DNA of 64,000 nucleotides from Megalobrama amblycephala. Taxonomy: Eukaryota; Chordata; Actinopteri; Cypriniformes; Xenocyprididae. Location: positions 74,684,741 through 74,748,740 of the forward strand of contig NC_063044.1 of assembly GCF_018812025.1 (NCBI RefSeq), in the 5' to 3' direction. Of this stretch, positions 1-12,107 are shown piece after piece (position 1 is the first letter of the stretch; each line of letters begins with the position of its first letter). The notes under the pieces were generated by a model. It was not told the DNA's origin, searched no databases, and was given only the letters and a program-made list of their open reading frames with translations. The translations under genes and the position numbers were made by a program.

Positions 1-650
1 ATACTTGGTGCCTCCGATTTTTTCCAATGAAGTGCTATAAGACGTTTAGCTTGTAGAGTACACATTTGGACAAATATACATTCTCTTCTCCTCAAATTAA
101 GATTAATAGGATATAAATTTAATATAAAAATTTTTGGTTCAAGAGAAAGTGTGACATTGATTATTTTTTCTATCATAATCTGCACTCCCTTCCAGAATTT
201 CAAGATCTCTTCACACTCCCATACACAATAAAAGAAAGTGCCTTTACATGAATTGCATTTAGGACAGATGTCTGTAATATTTTCATTGAATTTATTTAAT
301 AAAACTGGAGTTACATATACTCGCATCAGCCAATTATATTGTAACAATTTTAATCTTGTATTAACAGTTTGCATCTGAGCATCTCTACAGACCTCTCTCC
401 AGTCAGTCATTGATATTTCCTCATTGAGATCCTTTCTTCATGCTTCTAATCGAGAGTTTGCAGATCCTTCTACAAACATATTATATAAAAGTGAAATCTG
501 ACCCAAACTATAACAATTTTTGGTGACTTCCTTTTCCAAGATGGATAAAGGTGGTATATTTATAAAACACTTCTGAAATGACAAAATAAAACTCCTTATT
601 TGCAAATACCTAAAAAAAATATTTTTAGATATACCAAATTTAGTAATCAC
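1..650 (-). pseudogene. L1 ORF2 C-terminal region
   Basis: Frame 650-438 continues the thumb/connection of the L1 ORF2 protein, and the last part of the window on this strand reads ITDICPKCNSCKG (near 245-285), the CxxC-type motif typical of the L1 ORF2 C-terminus. The frame is interrupted near 440. The end of the ORF and the 3' UTR lie outside the window. Confidence 0.65.
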
Positions 651-2705
651 TTCTTGAAAGTTCTTCTTCCATATACAAATCTTTTATATGCTTAATACCT
701 TTCTCCGCCCATAATTTGAAGCCTACATCTGTTCTGCCAGGAATAAATTTTGCATTTCCCCATATAGGGCAGTAATGAGATAGTGAATTTGTATACGAGA
801 TATTCAAATATCTCTGTGTTTCATGCCACACCCTTACCATGTTTAGAACTATTGGATTTGTAATGTTTTCCTTCATTTTCTTTAAAACTTTACAGTCTGG
901 GTCATATAAATAAGTTTCCAGAGACAAATCTGATTTGATTGAGTTTTTTCCCAATTCTAGCCATTTTGGTAGATCATGAGAAGGAGAGAAAAAAAACATA
1001 ATAAATCTTAATTGAGATGCCAGATAATACCATTGAAAATTAGGGCACTGAAGCCCACCTCTATCGTAAGGCAGATATAAAAGAGACAGTCTAAGTCTTG
1101 GTCTTCTATTATTCCATATGAATTTAGTAACAATCTTCTTCAGTCTAGAAAATAAGTTGCTTGGAGGTGCTATAGGGATATTCTGAAAAAGATATAAAAG
1201 TTTTGGCAACATATTCATTTTTAATATATTTATCCTCCCTATTACAGAGATGGGTAATGAGGTCCATCGTTCAATTGACTTTGCTACATTATCAAAAACG
1301 GCGTCATAATTTATCCCAACAACATCTCCCACCTCTGGGGTTATTTTAATACCCAGATATGTGAAGACTCTGGAAGTTTTAAACATGTTAACATTACTGC
1401 TAGGATTTTCCTCTTCTTCCTTGTTCAACATCATAATAGAAGACTTTGAATTATTAATCCGATACCCTGATATTTTCCCAAAAATTTCTATAAGGTGAAG
1501 TAGAGCAGGAATAGATGTATCTAGCTTCTTCAAAAACAATATAACATCGTCTGCAAAAAGAGCTATCTTATGTTCAAAACCAGAAATTGTTATACCTTCA
1601 ATATCTCTGTTTGTTCTAATTGCGATTGCAAATGGTTCAATGGCTAAAAGAAAAAGTAGAGGGGAGAGAGGAGAGCCCTGTCTACATCCTCTAGAAATAT
1701 GAAATGGCTTTGAAACCATATTATTAGTAAGGACCTCAGCTATGGGATTCTTATATAATAATCCAACCCATTAACAATAATTCTCTCCGAGTCCATAACG
1801 TTTCAACACGTCGAACAGAAAATCCCATTCGACCCTGTCGAAAGCTTTCTCTGCGTCTAGTGACAACAGAGCAGTATCTATTCTTCCCCTCTGGTCATGC
1901 AAAATATTCAGTACTCTTTTAACATTATGGCATCCTTGTCTATGCAACATAAACCCATTTTGATCATTCCCTACTAAGTATGGTAATAGATTTTCTAATC
2001 TTCTTGCCAAAATTTTACACAGAATTTTTGTATCCGAATTTAGTAAACTTATAGGGCGCATATTTTCACATTTATTATTAGGCTTTCCTGGTTTAGGCAG
2101 CAAAGTAATTAAAGCCTCGCTCATAGAGACAGGCAGTATATTCTTTTCGAAGGCCTCAATTAACATATCTAAAATAGGTCTTATTAGTTTGTCTTTACAT
2201 TTTTTATATATGTCTATTGGGATGCCGTCTGGCCCCGCTGCTTTCCCTGCTTTCATCATTTCGATGGCTTCTACTACTTCTTGCAAACTTATATCTTTAT
2301 TTATCTCTTTTTTTTGTTCCTCTGATGCGCATGGTAAAATAATTTCTTTTGTACATCAGAACCTTGTATACATTCCGAACTATATAATTGCATATAATAA
2401 GACCTGAATGAATCGTTAATTTGCCGTGGGTCAACAATACTACTACCATCAGTATTTTCAATATAAGCAATAGCTCTCTCAGTTTGCCTACTTTTTATCT
2501 GCCATGCAAGCACCTTTCCTGTCTTCTCTCCTTGATCATAAAAGGTCTGTTTCAATTTCAGTAATTTCGTCGCCATTTTATTTGCTGACACAGTGTTATA
2601 CTTGGATCGAAGCAGCAAAAGTTGCTTATGCAGATCTGTACTCACAGAATCATTCTGATAAATCTCATTCTCCAGCTTCTTAATCTTCATCTCTAATGCT
2701 ATCAA
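640..2705 (-). pseudogene. L1 ORF2 reverse transcriptase, broken
   Basis: Three frames make up the RT. Frame 2705-2301 is the pre-RT linker. Frame 2286-1771 has [32 protein letters not shown] and [14 protein letters not shown] (RT blocks 1-3). Frame 1719-640 has SRGCRQGSPLSPLLF and ALFADDVILF; the catalytic FADD lies at about 1547-1558. The thumb region follows (YLGIKITPE, FIWNNRRPR). Short gaps and shifts near 2290 and 1720-1770 break the ORF. RT copies element RNA into DNA at the target site. Confidence 0.88.
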
Positions 2706-3641
2706 CTCTTGCTGAGATTTTTTGCTTTTGAACTACAAAAACTTATGATTTGTCCCTGTAGAAAAGCTTTAAATGCCTCCCAACGAACCCCAGCAGAGGT
2801 TTCGGATAAATTTGTTTCAAAATATATGTCAATTTGTTTCCCTAAATAATCAACAAACTCTGGGTCCCCCAACCATCCGGGTTGAAACCGCCATTTTGGA
2901 GGGTCCCTAGACAATTTTGTATCTGTATATATTAATGACACTGCTGCATGGTCAGAAATTACAATGCTATGATATTGACAATCAATAATCTTAGAAAGCA
3001 ATTGAGCTGAAATAAAAAAAATAATCGATTCGTGAATAAGTTTGGTGTGTTGCAGAATAACAGGAATAAGAAATCAGAGTTGGGTTAAGATGTCTCCATA
3101 TATCCAATAGGTTGAGCTCTCTCATAAAATGTTGTATCTGTTTCCTAGAACATAAATGAGTAGTATTAACACACGTGGAACGATCCAATTCTGGATCTAG
3201 AGTGCAATTGATATCTCCTGCTATAATATTTTGACCTTGTAGTGTAGCAACTAATAGAAATATATTACTATAAAACTTGGGGTCATCTTTGTTGGGACCA
3301 TATATACTTACTAGATTTATTCTCTCTGCCAGCAGCTCACCCTGAATAATTACAAATCTACCAGCTGGATCCTTGATAATATCCTGAACTTGGAAAGGCA
3401 CAGATTTATGTATTAAAATCATAACTCCCCTAGCTTGTGAGTTATAACATGCTGAAAAAACCTCCCCATGCCACCGCCTTTCTATTTTCACAACATCTTC
3501 TTTCGACATATGTGTCTCCTGCAAGAATGCCACTGTTACATGAAGTTGCTTGATTCTATGCATCACCTGTTTTATCTTTTTTAATTTACCCAAACCTCTG
3601 CAATTCCAAGACATAAAGTTAATTCTACCTGCTTGAGACAT
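2702..3641 (-). pseudogene. L1 ORF2 endonuclease domain, broken
   Basis: Open frame 3641-2991 starts MSQAGRINFMSWNCRGLGK and carries APE-type endonuclease landmarks: NCRGLG near the start, LQETHMS (catalytic Glu), SIYGPN and GDINCTLD (Asp/Asn). The closing ISDHAAVSL motif (catalytic His) lies in a second frame at 3001-2702, so a frameshift near 2991-3001 splits the domain. In LINEs this domain nicks target DNA to prime reverse transcription. The Met start at 3641 fits the normal ORF2 start just before the endonuclease. Confidence 0.85.
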
Positions 3642-4469
3642 TTCTTTAATATTAAGTTAAATATTGCCTTATGGCACTCATAATTGGCAAGCAACAGGAG
3701 GCCAAACAAAAAATAACATATAACACAAACTTTACACATAACATTGATTCACCCCGCGTGATCCCTTTATTTTACTGATAACCCCTGTATCGGTAACCCC
3801 TCCCCCTCAATTGACTTCTTGTATGGTGTTAACCCGCTTACACTATTATGCAAACTTACCAAACTCTCTTAGTTTCCTCTTCGTACAATTTCAACCCCCA
3901 TTTCTACTTTGTACCCACATATTCCCAAATTATATTGTCCCCCTCATATTGCCATTACAACTCAATACAGACTGTATTTCTCCACCATAACATAGAAAAG
4001 CCACAATAGCCATGTTCATAAAACTAAGAAAAATAAAAATACAATGAGGGGGATTAAACCCGTAGACCGTTTGTACCCATTTAAACTATTCACATAAACA
4101 AAGATAATTACACTTATCAGCCTGTATTCAAAACCAACTAAAAAAACCTTTTTTGTTTGTTGTTGTTGTTGTTGTTGTTGTTTTTTATTTCCTTCTTTCT
4201 CCCCTTTAAAAAATAAAATAAAATAAAAATTGCAGTTGACGGAATTCAACAATAGCGCCCTGTTCTGATCGTCAAAAGTATCGACTTACCCCAAAAAAGT
4301 CTTTAAATCACCATATCTTGTCTATATTTGTTTCATTCAGCTTTCTTGATATTATTAAATGTCATTTCTATCCAAATGAATTCCTTAGACTCATTAACAA
4401 GGTAAATAAAATAAAAGTTTCGTCCAGGAATTGTTTGATCCATGAGAAATACAGTTTATCTTCTATACA

Positions 4470-4960
4470 TTACTTGCCATCTATGTGTTGTATGTAATTT
4501 TCCACTTCTTCTGGGCTATTCAGTGTCACGGTACAGTCTCCATGCGTAAGCAACAGTCGAGCTGGGAAAATGATTCTGTGTCGACTAATTCCCTTGTCAC
4601 GTAATTTTTGACGAACTGCGTCGTAACTTCTCTGCTTTCTGTGAACCTCAGCAGATAAGTCAGGGAAAAAACGGAGGCTGTGATCTTTATACTTGATGAT
4701 TCCCTTAGCTCTAGCGGCCTTAAGAACCTGCTTTTTTTGTCTGAAGTTAAGAAACTTCATGATGATTGTTCTCGGTGGCACGTTACCATCTTGCCTTCTA
4801 CGACCCTGGCTGGGTATCCGATGTGCTGATAAGTGGACAGTGAGATGGGTCTATCTCCAAAATCTCTGGCAGCCACTTCTCCAAGAAAGCACTCGTATCC
4901 ATTCCCTCCTCCTTTTCTGGAAGCCCGACCAATCTGAGATTATTCCTCCGACTTCTGCAT
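4470..4960 (-). pseudogene. L1 ORF1-like RNA-binding protein, frameshifted
   Basis: The upstream part (about 4960-4800) reads NNLRLVGLPEKEEGMD, a hallmark of the L1 ORF1p RRM domain (transposase_22 family). A stop and frame change near 4790-4800 separate it from the open part at 4470-4781, which continues with PPRTIIMKFLNF and RYD-like and LLTHGD segments of the C-terminal domain. In L1 this protein is a trimeric RNA chaperone that coats the element RNA. The N-terminal coiled coil is not recognisable, so the gene is both 5'-truncated and frameshifted. Confidence 0.75.
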
Positions 4961-5029
4961 TCCATTTTTTCGACGGCATTATTACAACAGATCTTATACG
5001 AGTCTCACCGGTACTGATGAAGTGAAATG

Positions 5030-6120
5030 TGTGGGTTTGAGAAGGATTTAATTGTAGTTATTGCACGGGAGTTTGAAACTGCGACCTCTCACTCCAACGC
5101 CATAACCGGAAGTCAAGCAGCATCATTTAATCATTTCACTAGTTCACAATAAAATTATTTTTAAAATCAGTAAAAATCAGGTTAGAATAATACTAAAGAA
5201 TGTAAAATATTACAAAAGAGCAGAAGATAATGTGTATAGTTTTCTTTAACCACGAAAGCTACTTTGCCTCTTGTCTGGCCATGACACACACATATGAACT
5301 GTATGAAAACCTGGTGCATTTCTGGAATAAATGATTGAATACGTTATTAAAGGAAATCAGTTTAATTTTCCAATCACCTTCTGTCTGTGTAAATGGACCA
5401 GGGACGTGCACAGGAATTTTGAGTGGCAGTTGCTCTGACCTAAAAAAAAAGGGCACTTCCCTACAACCCCCCCCCCCCCAACAAAAAAATAAAAAAATAT
5501 ATTTTTGTAGGCATTAATCTGCCATAACTTTAAAAGACAATATCCCCATTTGCATTGAACGTTCAGCGCTGTAACTTTGCAGATACTGTTTATGCTCAAG
5601 CAGCAACATTACACACTAACTAAAGTTAACAATGTGAAATTGCATTGAACCACCTCTTTAAAAAAATGTTTATTTGTATTGTATTTGTAAAATTTAATTT
5701 TCATTATTTTTTTATCATTTTGTATTATCTTGAGTTCTTTTTCTAAATAAAACCTTTATATTTAATTTGTTTGGTTGGATTGTCATTTATGAGAGCCTGT
5801 TATATTTAAGTGAAAAGAATCCTTTAGCCATTATTTTGTTGTCTATTACATGTATAGATGTAATCATTCATTAGCTGTATATTTCTATTCTTGGGTTATG
5901 GTTAGACGTCTATTAGATTTTCACTGACAGCCCAAATTTTGCCTCGTTTTAGCCTAGACGGCCGGGCTATGTTTTGACGGCTATTAGACATAAAATTGCT
6001 TGCTGAGTATAAGCATTGAACTTACATTTTTTTAGAAGTTAAAAATATATATATATATTTCCAGATTTAGATCACAAACACACACTCAACCACACTAACA
6101 CATGCTGAATGTGTACACAA
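5030..6120. other. Non-coding stretch
   Basis: No gene is recognisable. The interval has a short C-tract near 5466-5480 and AT-rich sequence. Short open frames on both strands around 5259-5599 show no family motif, codon structure or splice context. Confidence 0.6.
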
Positions 6121-6460
6121 CAACCCTCAAACACACACACACACACACACTTAGACACTGTCACACAAACATGTTTACTATCTTTGTAGGGACATTCCAT
6201 AGGCATAATGTTTTTTATACTGTACAAAATGTACATTCAATCTCCCTACACTAACTCTACCCCTAAACCTAACCATCACTGAAAACTGACTGCAATTTTC
6301 AAAAAAAAAAAAAAAAAAGAAAAGAAAGAAAAAGAAAACTCTGTTTCATTCTGTATGATTTGTAAGCTTGTTTCCTCATGTGGACCTAAAAATGTCCCCA
6401 CAAGGTCAAAATATACTGGTAATACTAGTGGGGACATTTGGTCCTCATAACATAGGTACA

Positions 6461-6541
<81 letters not shown>
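6121..6541 (+). repeat. CA-flanked dispersed fish repeat
   Basis: A (CA)n run at about 6130-6150 is followed by a segment with GGGACATTCCATAGGCATAA, the phrase CTAACTCTACCCCTAAACC and a later GTGGGGACATTTGGTCC, then a long perfect (CA)n at about 6455-6540. Related copies sit in intron 5 of both tetraspanin genes (22750-22990 and 40530-40850). This is a dispersed teleost repeat associated with CA microsatellites. The A-tract at 6301-6318 is internal. Confidence 0.65.
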
Positions 6542-6542
<1 letters not shown>

Positions 6543-6545
6543 TGC

Positions 6546-8040
6546 AAATGAAGTGTCATGAGGCCCCCGTCTGTTCAAACCATGAAACTGCATCTTACTT
6601 CATCTCACTTAAACTTTACAAACGATGAGAAACAGTTTGATTTTCTGTCTTCGAGTCAAGCTTTGAACTCCTCAATAATGACTTAATTTACCTGTGAAAA
6701 CATCTCTTTTTAAATCAGTGTTTTCCTCGATGACAACAGACACTTGTTACATGGACAAGATTATAAAAAGTGCTTTTCGTTTCTTCAGGCTTCAAGAGTG
6801 CAGCGGTGGTTTGTAAGCGTCTGTTCATGTAAAATGAGAAAACATCTGAAACTCACGGCTCTCACCGGGAACAAACTAAGTAAAGAAGCATTCGCGTCAG
6901 CTGTAAATCCCCACTAAACCTCATCCTGATTGGATCTTCAGTCCCATATAATCACATTAACAGCCTTCTATATATAAAATGCCATCAGATGAAATGATTA
7001 TATAAAGAGAGAACACAAACACAGCATCTGAGAAACACCTGTAAATAACCAGAGACACTACAGTAAAATAAAGAGGAATCTCTGCTCTAGTTCTGTGTGA
7101 CGAGTGTCACTGATCATGTGACTCTCTGTACAGTTTTCACGTCTCAGATCATCTCGGTTCATGAAGCTCCAGTGAGATCGCTTCATTCATAATCAAACAG
7201 AAGCATTCTGAACAGTAGTCTCTGAACCTCATTTTCTCATGAACGTGACCAAACCCAAACATCATGTCACAGTAAGAATGATCAGCCTGTTTGAAAGCGT
7301 TCAGGCCTCTGCCGTGCTGTTTACCACGTTTACCTTGTTAAGCATGTTATGTGCAGAACACATCATGCTTTTCTGTAACGTCAGGTCCCGTTTGGTCACA
7401 TCCAATTACCCACAACCCCCCTCGTCTCCTCACTCGCTGCAGGACAATCTAAAGCTCTAAACCGGATTATTCTGCTCAAGCCCGTCGGCTTCGCTGGTTC
7501 CAGATCCGTCTTCATGACGCTGTTGAAGCAGACACCAGAGAAACGGACCGAGAGCCCAAAACCTTTTGTCTTTATTAATCAACTAAATAAATCTGCAGTG
7601 ACATAAACGAGTCTGTCCTTCTCTTTCAGTCGTTTACTGTCCCAACATTCACAATGAAGAGAGGAATGGTGGGATGATCCGTGTGTCAAAACAACAGATC
7701 GTGATCACCGTCTCTTGAGCTTTATTTTTAGGTAAAGCCAACAAGAACTTCACAAGACTTGTAGAGAAACTCCAACTAACCAACTAACTAACCAATAAAT
7801 AACTAACTAACTCACTGACTAACTGACTTCGCTCAGTGATATGAATTGAAGATACAGTAATGGCATGATTTAATGACGATTTCGTCCTCAAGTGCTGAAA
7901 CACTAAAACCTCTTTCTTAGTCCAAATCCATCTCTTGAAACACAGACTCTCAAAACTATCAACACTTGTTTAACACAGATTTGTTGATGTTTTTCTTCAT
8001 GTCCCACTTTAGTCATGTTTTCATAGCTCAGCCTAACAGT
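6546..8040. other. Non-coding stretch
   Basis: About 1.5 kb with no recognised gene or transposon domain. A 73-aa open frame at 7239-7460 has no motif and no splice context and is not called. Confidence 0.55.
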
Positions 8041-8047
8041 TCTGGTT

Positions 8048-8182
8048 TAGTCAAATTTTATTATATAATACAACTTTAACAGAACCGTAGTTGATCCAAA
8101 GTGCTTTATAGTAAATCTGAATTTAAAATAGAAGAGGATGAGGAAAAAATGGAGATAAAAAACAAGTATCAAAATCAAGCAA

Positions 8183-8220
<38 letters not shown>

Positions 8221-8650
8221 GAAAAGCAACTATTCAAAAACACATACACAGCATCACTCGAACGCTAAAAATAAGTCTTTAAACAGGATTTAAAAGCGTC
8301 CAGTGATGGAGAGGCCCTGATGCTCAAAGGTAGGGAAATCACCTTTTGATTCACAAGAACGAATTCTTGCGATCATGATCATGTGATCAGTTACTTTTAT
8401 CTGTGAATTCGTTCTTGTGAATCAAAAGGTGATTTCCCTACCTTTGAGCATCAGGGCCTCTCCATCACTGGACGCTTTTAAATCCTGTTTAAAGACTTAT
8501 TTTTAGCGTTCGAGTGATGCTGTGTATGTGTTTTTGAATAGTTGCTTTTCTATGTATATATATATATATATATATACAATTTGCTTGATTTTGATACTTG
8601 TTTTTTATCTCCATTTTTTCCTCATCCTCTTCTATTTTAAATTCAGATTT
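8048..8650. repeat. Inverted repeat, ~250-bp arms
   Basis: The left arm (about 8112-8366) and right arm (about 8408-8650) are near-perfect reverse complements around a loop of about 40 bp; the centre is near GATCATGATCATGTGATCAG. Each arm contains a (TA)n run (about 8189-8216 and 8558-8577) and a stretch reading SLDAFKSCLKTYF on the right arm, like the extreme C-terminus of a LINE RT protein. This suggests two copies of a LINE 3' end in head-to-head orientation. The transcript of either strand would form a long hairpin. Confidence 0.8.
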
Positions 8651-8661
8651 AAAATAGAAGA

Positions 8662-8698
8662 GGACCTAACAGCTGTGTTCTGCATTTATACCATCCAA

Positions 8699-8786
<88 letters not shown>

Positions 8787-8798
8787 CATCGAGCAGTG

Positions 8799-8831
<33 letters not shown>

Positions 8832-8996
8832 GGAGCAGTGGGCAGACAACGTCTGCTGTGGCGCCCGGGGAGCAGTTTGTGTTTGGGTTTCACCTCAGTC
8901 GTGGTATTGAGGGTGGAAGAGAGCGCTGTACATTCGCTCCCTCCAACCTTTGGGTTACAAACCCGACTCTGTAACCATTAGGCCATAACTGCCCCT
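8662..8996 (-). mobile_element. tRNA-derived SINE with expanded (TG)n
   Basis: Read on the minus strand from 8996, the sequence begins GGGGCAGTTATGGCCTAATG, a tRNA-like head with an A-box-like TGGCCTAATGG and a B-box-like segment. The body then has the stretches CAGCGCTCT and CTGCTCCCCGGGCGCC, followed by GTGTG runs separated by TTCACTGCTC and a tail near GGATGGTATAAATGCAGA. This order matches a common teleost tRNA-derived SINE. On the plus strand the CA arrays at about 8702-8785 and 8802-8829 are therefore internal parts of the SINE. The head is too diverged to be a functional tRNA gene. Confidence 0.75.
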
Positions 8997-8999
8997 GGT

Positions 9000-9483
9000 T
9001 TGGTCTAGTTTTGGTTTCTGGCAGGTCTAATTGATTTATATCCATAATCTCAATCTCTTCTGAAATGTACAACTTGTGAAATACAATGTGTGAATCAATG
9101 TAGACAGAAAGAGTGCTGCTGTCACAAACTCAAATTATAGACATCCGTTCACATTTTCTACATGCATTCAGTTTAACTGAAACGTAAAAAGAAACATTTT
9201 ATTCTACAGTAATTACATTATATATATAAAATGGGCTGACGATTAAACAACTCTGTAATTTTCAACTACAGTAGAAGTCAGAGAGGCAAATCATTGAAAT
9301 TAAAATCATACTCTATATTTCTTAACATCATCCCTGAAATGACTGCAATATTAAATCTGTATTGATTCTTTGATAAACGGCTATTTTTCACCCAAGACAA
9401 CCGATCATTTCTAGTTTTGGTCTCAGGCAGGTCTGGTTTAGTCTGGTTTGATCTGGTTTTGATGTCTGGCAGGTCTGGTTTAG
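9000..9483. repeat. CTGGCAGGTCTGGTTT-type imperfect repeats
   Basis: Short imperfect repeats built on GTCTGGTTTAG and GTCTCTGGCAGG occur at about 9000-9030 and 9410-9483 and resume at 11167-11350 after the L2 insertion. They appear to be one minisatellite-like tract split by the LINE. The rest of this interval is unremarkable AT-rich sequence. Confidence 0.6.
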
Positions 9484-11166
9484 GTCAAGTCAAGTCAAGT
9501 CACCTTTATTTATATAGCACTTTTTACAATGCAGATTGTGTCAAAGCAGCTTTACATTGATAACTGGTACATTATTTTTGCTGCACAGCAGCTCTTAAAG
9601 AATAGTGTCAATGCAGGCAGATCAAAGCACTGTTGAATAAATGTCAAGAATACTGTTGAATATCAAATGTCAAGTCAAATGTCAAGTGTCCCCAACTAAG
9701 CAAGCCAAAGGCGACAGCGGCAAGGAACCCAAACTCCAACAGGTGACATCAAGTGTCAAATAGGTGTTAAAATGGAGAAAAAAACCTTGGGAGAAACCAG
9801 GCTTAGTCAGGGGGCCAGTTCTCCTCTGGCGAACAGTGCTTTGTTACAATCAGGTTGCTATCATAAATCTGATAGGATCACAACATTCAAAGTATTTATT
9901 TCAGTTCCATCCAGTTGAGGATCGTATTCATCACGCCGGTATGGACGGTCTGTTGAGGAACTGTGGCACTGGCTGTCGTGTCGATGAGGCCTTCACAATG
10001 GATGATCTAGTCGATCTCTGCTGATACTTCAGGGCTGCGTTGTGGTCGTGTCAAGGCGCAGGTCCTTGGTCTCAGCTGGATACGGCCCGGATCCGGTTGA
10101 CTACGGTAAACCTCGGGATAAACAGAAAGACTAATATTAGCGTAGATGCCATTCTTTTTCTGATGTAACGAGTACATCTGGTGTTATGGGAAGTGTTCCC
10201 GGTTCCGGCTGACCTAATTTATGCAGCCTAATAATCCTTTAATGGATTTGAAAATATAAATTGATAATGTGTTATGTGTATGCCAGGTTAAAGAGATGCG
10301 TTTTTAGTCTAGATTTAAACTGACAGAGTGTGTCTGCTTCCCGAACAATGCTAGGAAGATTGTTCCAGAGTTTGGGTGCCAAATAGGAGAAGGATCTACC
10401 GCCTGCGGTTGATTTTGATATTCTAGGTATTATCAGCTGGCCTGAATTCTGAGATCGCAATAAACGTGAAGGATTATAATGCATTAAGAGCTCGCTCAGG
10501 TACTGGGGAGCTAAACCATTTAGAGCTTTGTAAGTAATTAACAAGATTTTAAAATCTATACAATGTTTAACAGAAGCCAATGCAGTGATGACAGAACTGG
10601 GCTAATATGGTCATACTTCCTAGTTCTAGTAAGAACTCTAGCTGCTGCATTTTGTACAAGCTGTAGTTTATTTATCAAGCGGGAGGAACAACCACCCAGT
10701 AGAGCGTTATAGTAATCTAGCCTTGAGGTCATGAACGCATGAACTAACTGTTCTGTATTTTTCATTGAGAGCATATGTCGTAGTTTAGATATATTTTTAA
10801 GATGGAAGAAAGCGGTTTTGCAGATGCTAGTAACATGGCCTTCAAATGAAAGATTGGTATCAAAGAGCACACCCAGGTTCCTAACTGACGACGAAGACTT
10901 AACAGAGCAGCCATCAAGTGTTAGACAGTATTCTAGATTATTACGTGAATAAGTTTTCGGTCCAAAAATTAGAATCTCTGTTTTTTTCTGAATTTAGTAG
11001 TAGGAAATTACTGGTCATCCAGTTTTTTATATCAGCTATACATTCTGTTAATTTAGCGAATTGGTAAGTTTCGTCAGGGCGTGAAGAAATATAGAGTAAT
11101 CATCAGCGTAATAATGAAAACTAACGCCATGCTTCCTAATGATATCTCCCAAGGGTAGCATGTACA
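9484..11166 (-). mobile_element. 5'-truncated L2/Maui-like LINE
   Basis: Its 3' end at 9484 starts with tandem TCAAG repeats (CTTGA on the element strand), followed by a 3' UTR of about 780 bp with ATTTATATAGCAC. RT C-terminal sequence follows at 10272-10870 and the RT palm near 10900-11160 (YADD-containing segment). CR1/L2 elements typically end in short tandem repeats. Both ends are flanked by GGTCTGGTTTAG (9472-9483 and 11167-11178), a likely 12-bp target-site duplication, although the flanking DNA is itself repetitive. The 5' truncation lies inside the RT, the usual outcome of aborted target-primed reverse transcription. Confidence 0.82.
10272..11160 (-). pseudogene. L2-like RT fragment
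   Basis: Frame 10870-10556 reads LRHMLSMKNTEQLVHAF, SRLDYYNALLGG and NAAARVLTRTRKYDHISPV. Frame 10580-10272 reads HCIDFKILLITYKALNGLAP through LAPKLWNNLPSI to FKSRLKTHLFNLAY, the classic C-terminus of fish L2/CR1-type RT proteins. A small frame change near 10556-10580 separates the two. Upstream sequence to 11160 is the RT palm with further shifts. A matching but fuller 5' half is present at 56721-59630. Confidence 0.82.
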
Positions 11167-11634
11167 GGTCTGGTTTAGTATGTTTCATGGTTTAGTATGT
11201 TTTAGGTCTCTGGCAGGTCCGGTTTTGGTCTCTGGCAGGTCTAATTTAGTCTGGTTTGATCTGGTTTAGGTCTCTGTCAGGTCTGGTTTTGGTGTCTGGC
11301 AGGTCTGGTTTAGTCTGGTTTTGGTGTCTGCCAGGTCTGGTTTAGTCTGTGTGTGTTTGTAGTTACAGTACAGTGCGTCACCCGTCTCTGTTAAAGCTCA
11401 GAGATTGTTTGGCATTGGTTTAGAGCAGATTAGCCCAGATTATTAACCCAGATGATGAGCCGCATCTTCAGACGACGTGTTTCTCTCTGAAACCGATGAA
11501 AGCTCCTCACAGTCACATATTATGTAACACACATCATGACCGTCTGCACTGCATGATGATTTCACAGTGACTGGAGCTCTACTGCATTAAATCATCTGTC
11601 ATACAGAGTAAGAAGTGCAAATGCTGTAAATCGC

Positions 11635-11680
<46 letters not shown>

Positions 11681-12100
11681 TATAATGGGCTGACAATTAA
11701 ACTTAGTAAATAATACTTTATATTTCTTAATATCATCCCTGAAATGACTGCAATATTAAATCTGTATTGATTCTGTGATAAAAAGCTATTTTTCACCCAA
11801 GACAACCATTCATTTCTTCATTGATGCTTTATGAGAATTATCATGTTTAAAACTATCTAAATCTCTTATTTACTTTTGAATGTCCAGACATGTTATTTGT
11901 CCATTTTCATGAGTTTGTGTGCGTGAAGTGAACTGCTGCATCTTCTCACATGTTCGAGAAACGAGCCCATAACCCGGAGATTAAAGTGTCATGACCGCAC
12001 ACACACACCTACCTGATGAAGAAGTCTAAAGAGCATTAAGTCCATTAGTGTTTCCCTATCAGGAGACGGCCAACGGAGGGTGGAGCTGCTCTCTGACCTT
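11167..12100. other. Non-coding DNA upstream of PDE6 gamma gene
   Basis: It starts with the remainder of the CTGG-type repeat (to about 11350), then holds a (TA)n run at about 11640-11675 and otherwise unremarkable sequence up to the PDE6 promoter. No coding signal was found. Confidence 0.55.
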
Positions 12101-12107
12101 CAGTGAG

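Larger units (their letters stand above)
1..5025 (-). mobile_element. Degenerate L1-like LINE, 3' end beyond window
   Basis: The minus strand reads in LINE order: an ORF1 remnant near 4470-4960, an untranslated spacer at 3642-4469, then endonuclease, reverse transcriptase and a C-terminal Cys-rich region running off the left edge. The spacer has a TTG microsatellite at about 4157-4182 and no recognisable coding. ORF2 is broken into several frames by shifts near 2990, 2700-2290 and 1720-1770, so this copy cannot be active. An ORF1 with the L1-type RNA-binding fold points to the L1 clade rather than Tx1 or L2. The 5' limit near 5025 is approximate; no flanking duplication can be tested because the 3' end lies outside the window. 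Confidence 0.85.

Noticed and set aside
6368..6628. Thr/His-repeat frames over CA tracts (also 8522-8974, 22620-22943, 40400-40658)
   Set aside because: Translations of (CA)n microsatellites; the tetraspanin-region examples merely extend real exon 5 out of frame.
8930..8996. Possible tRNA gene on the minus strand
   Set aside because: The tRNA-like head is diverged and continues directly into a SINE body.
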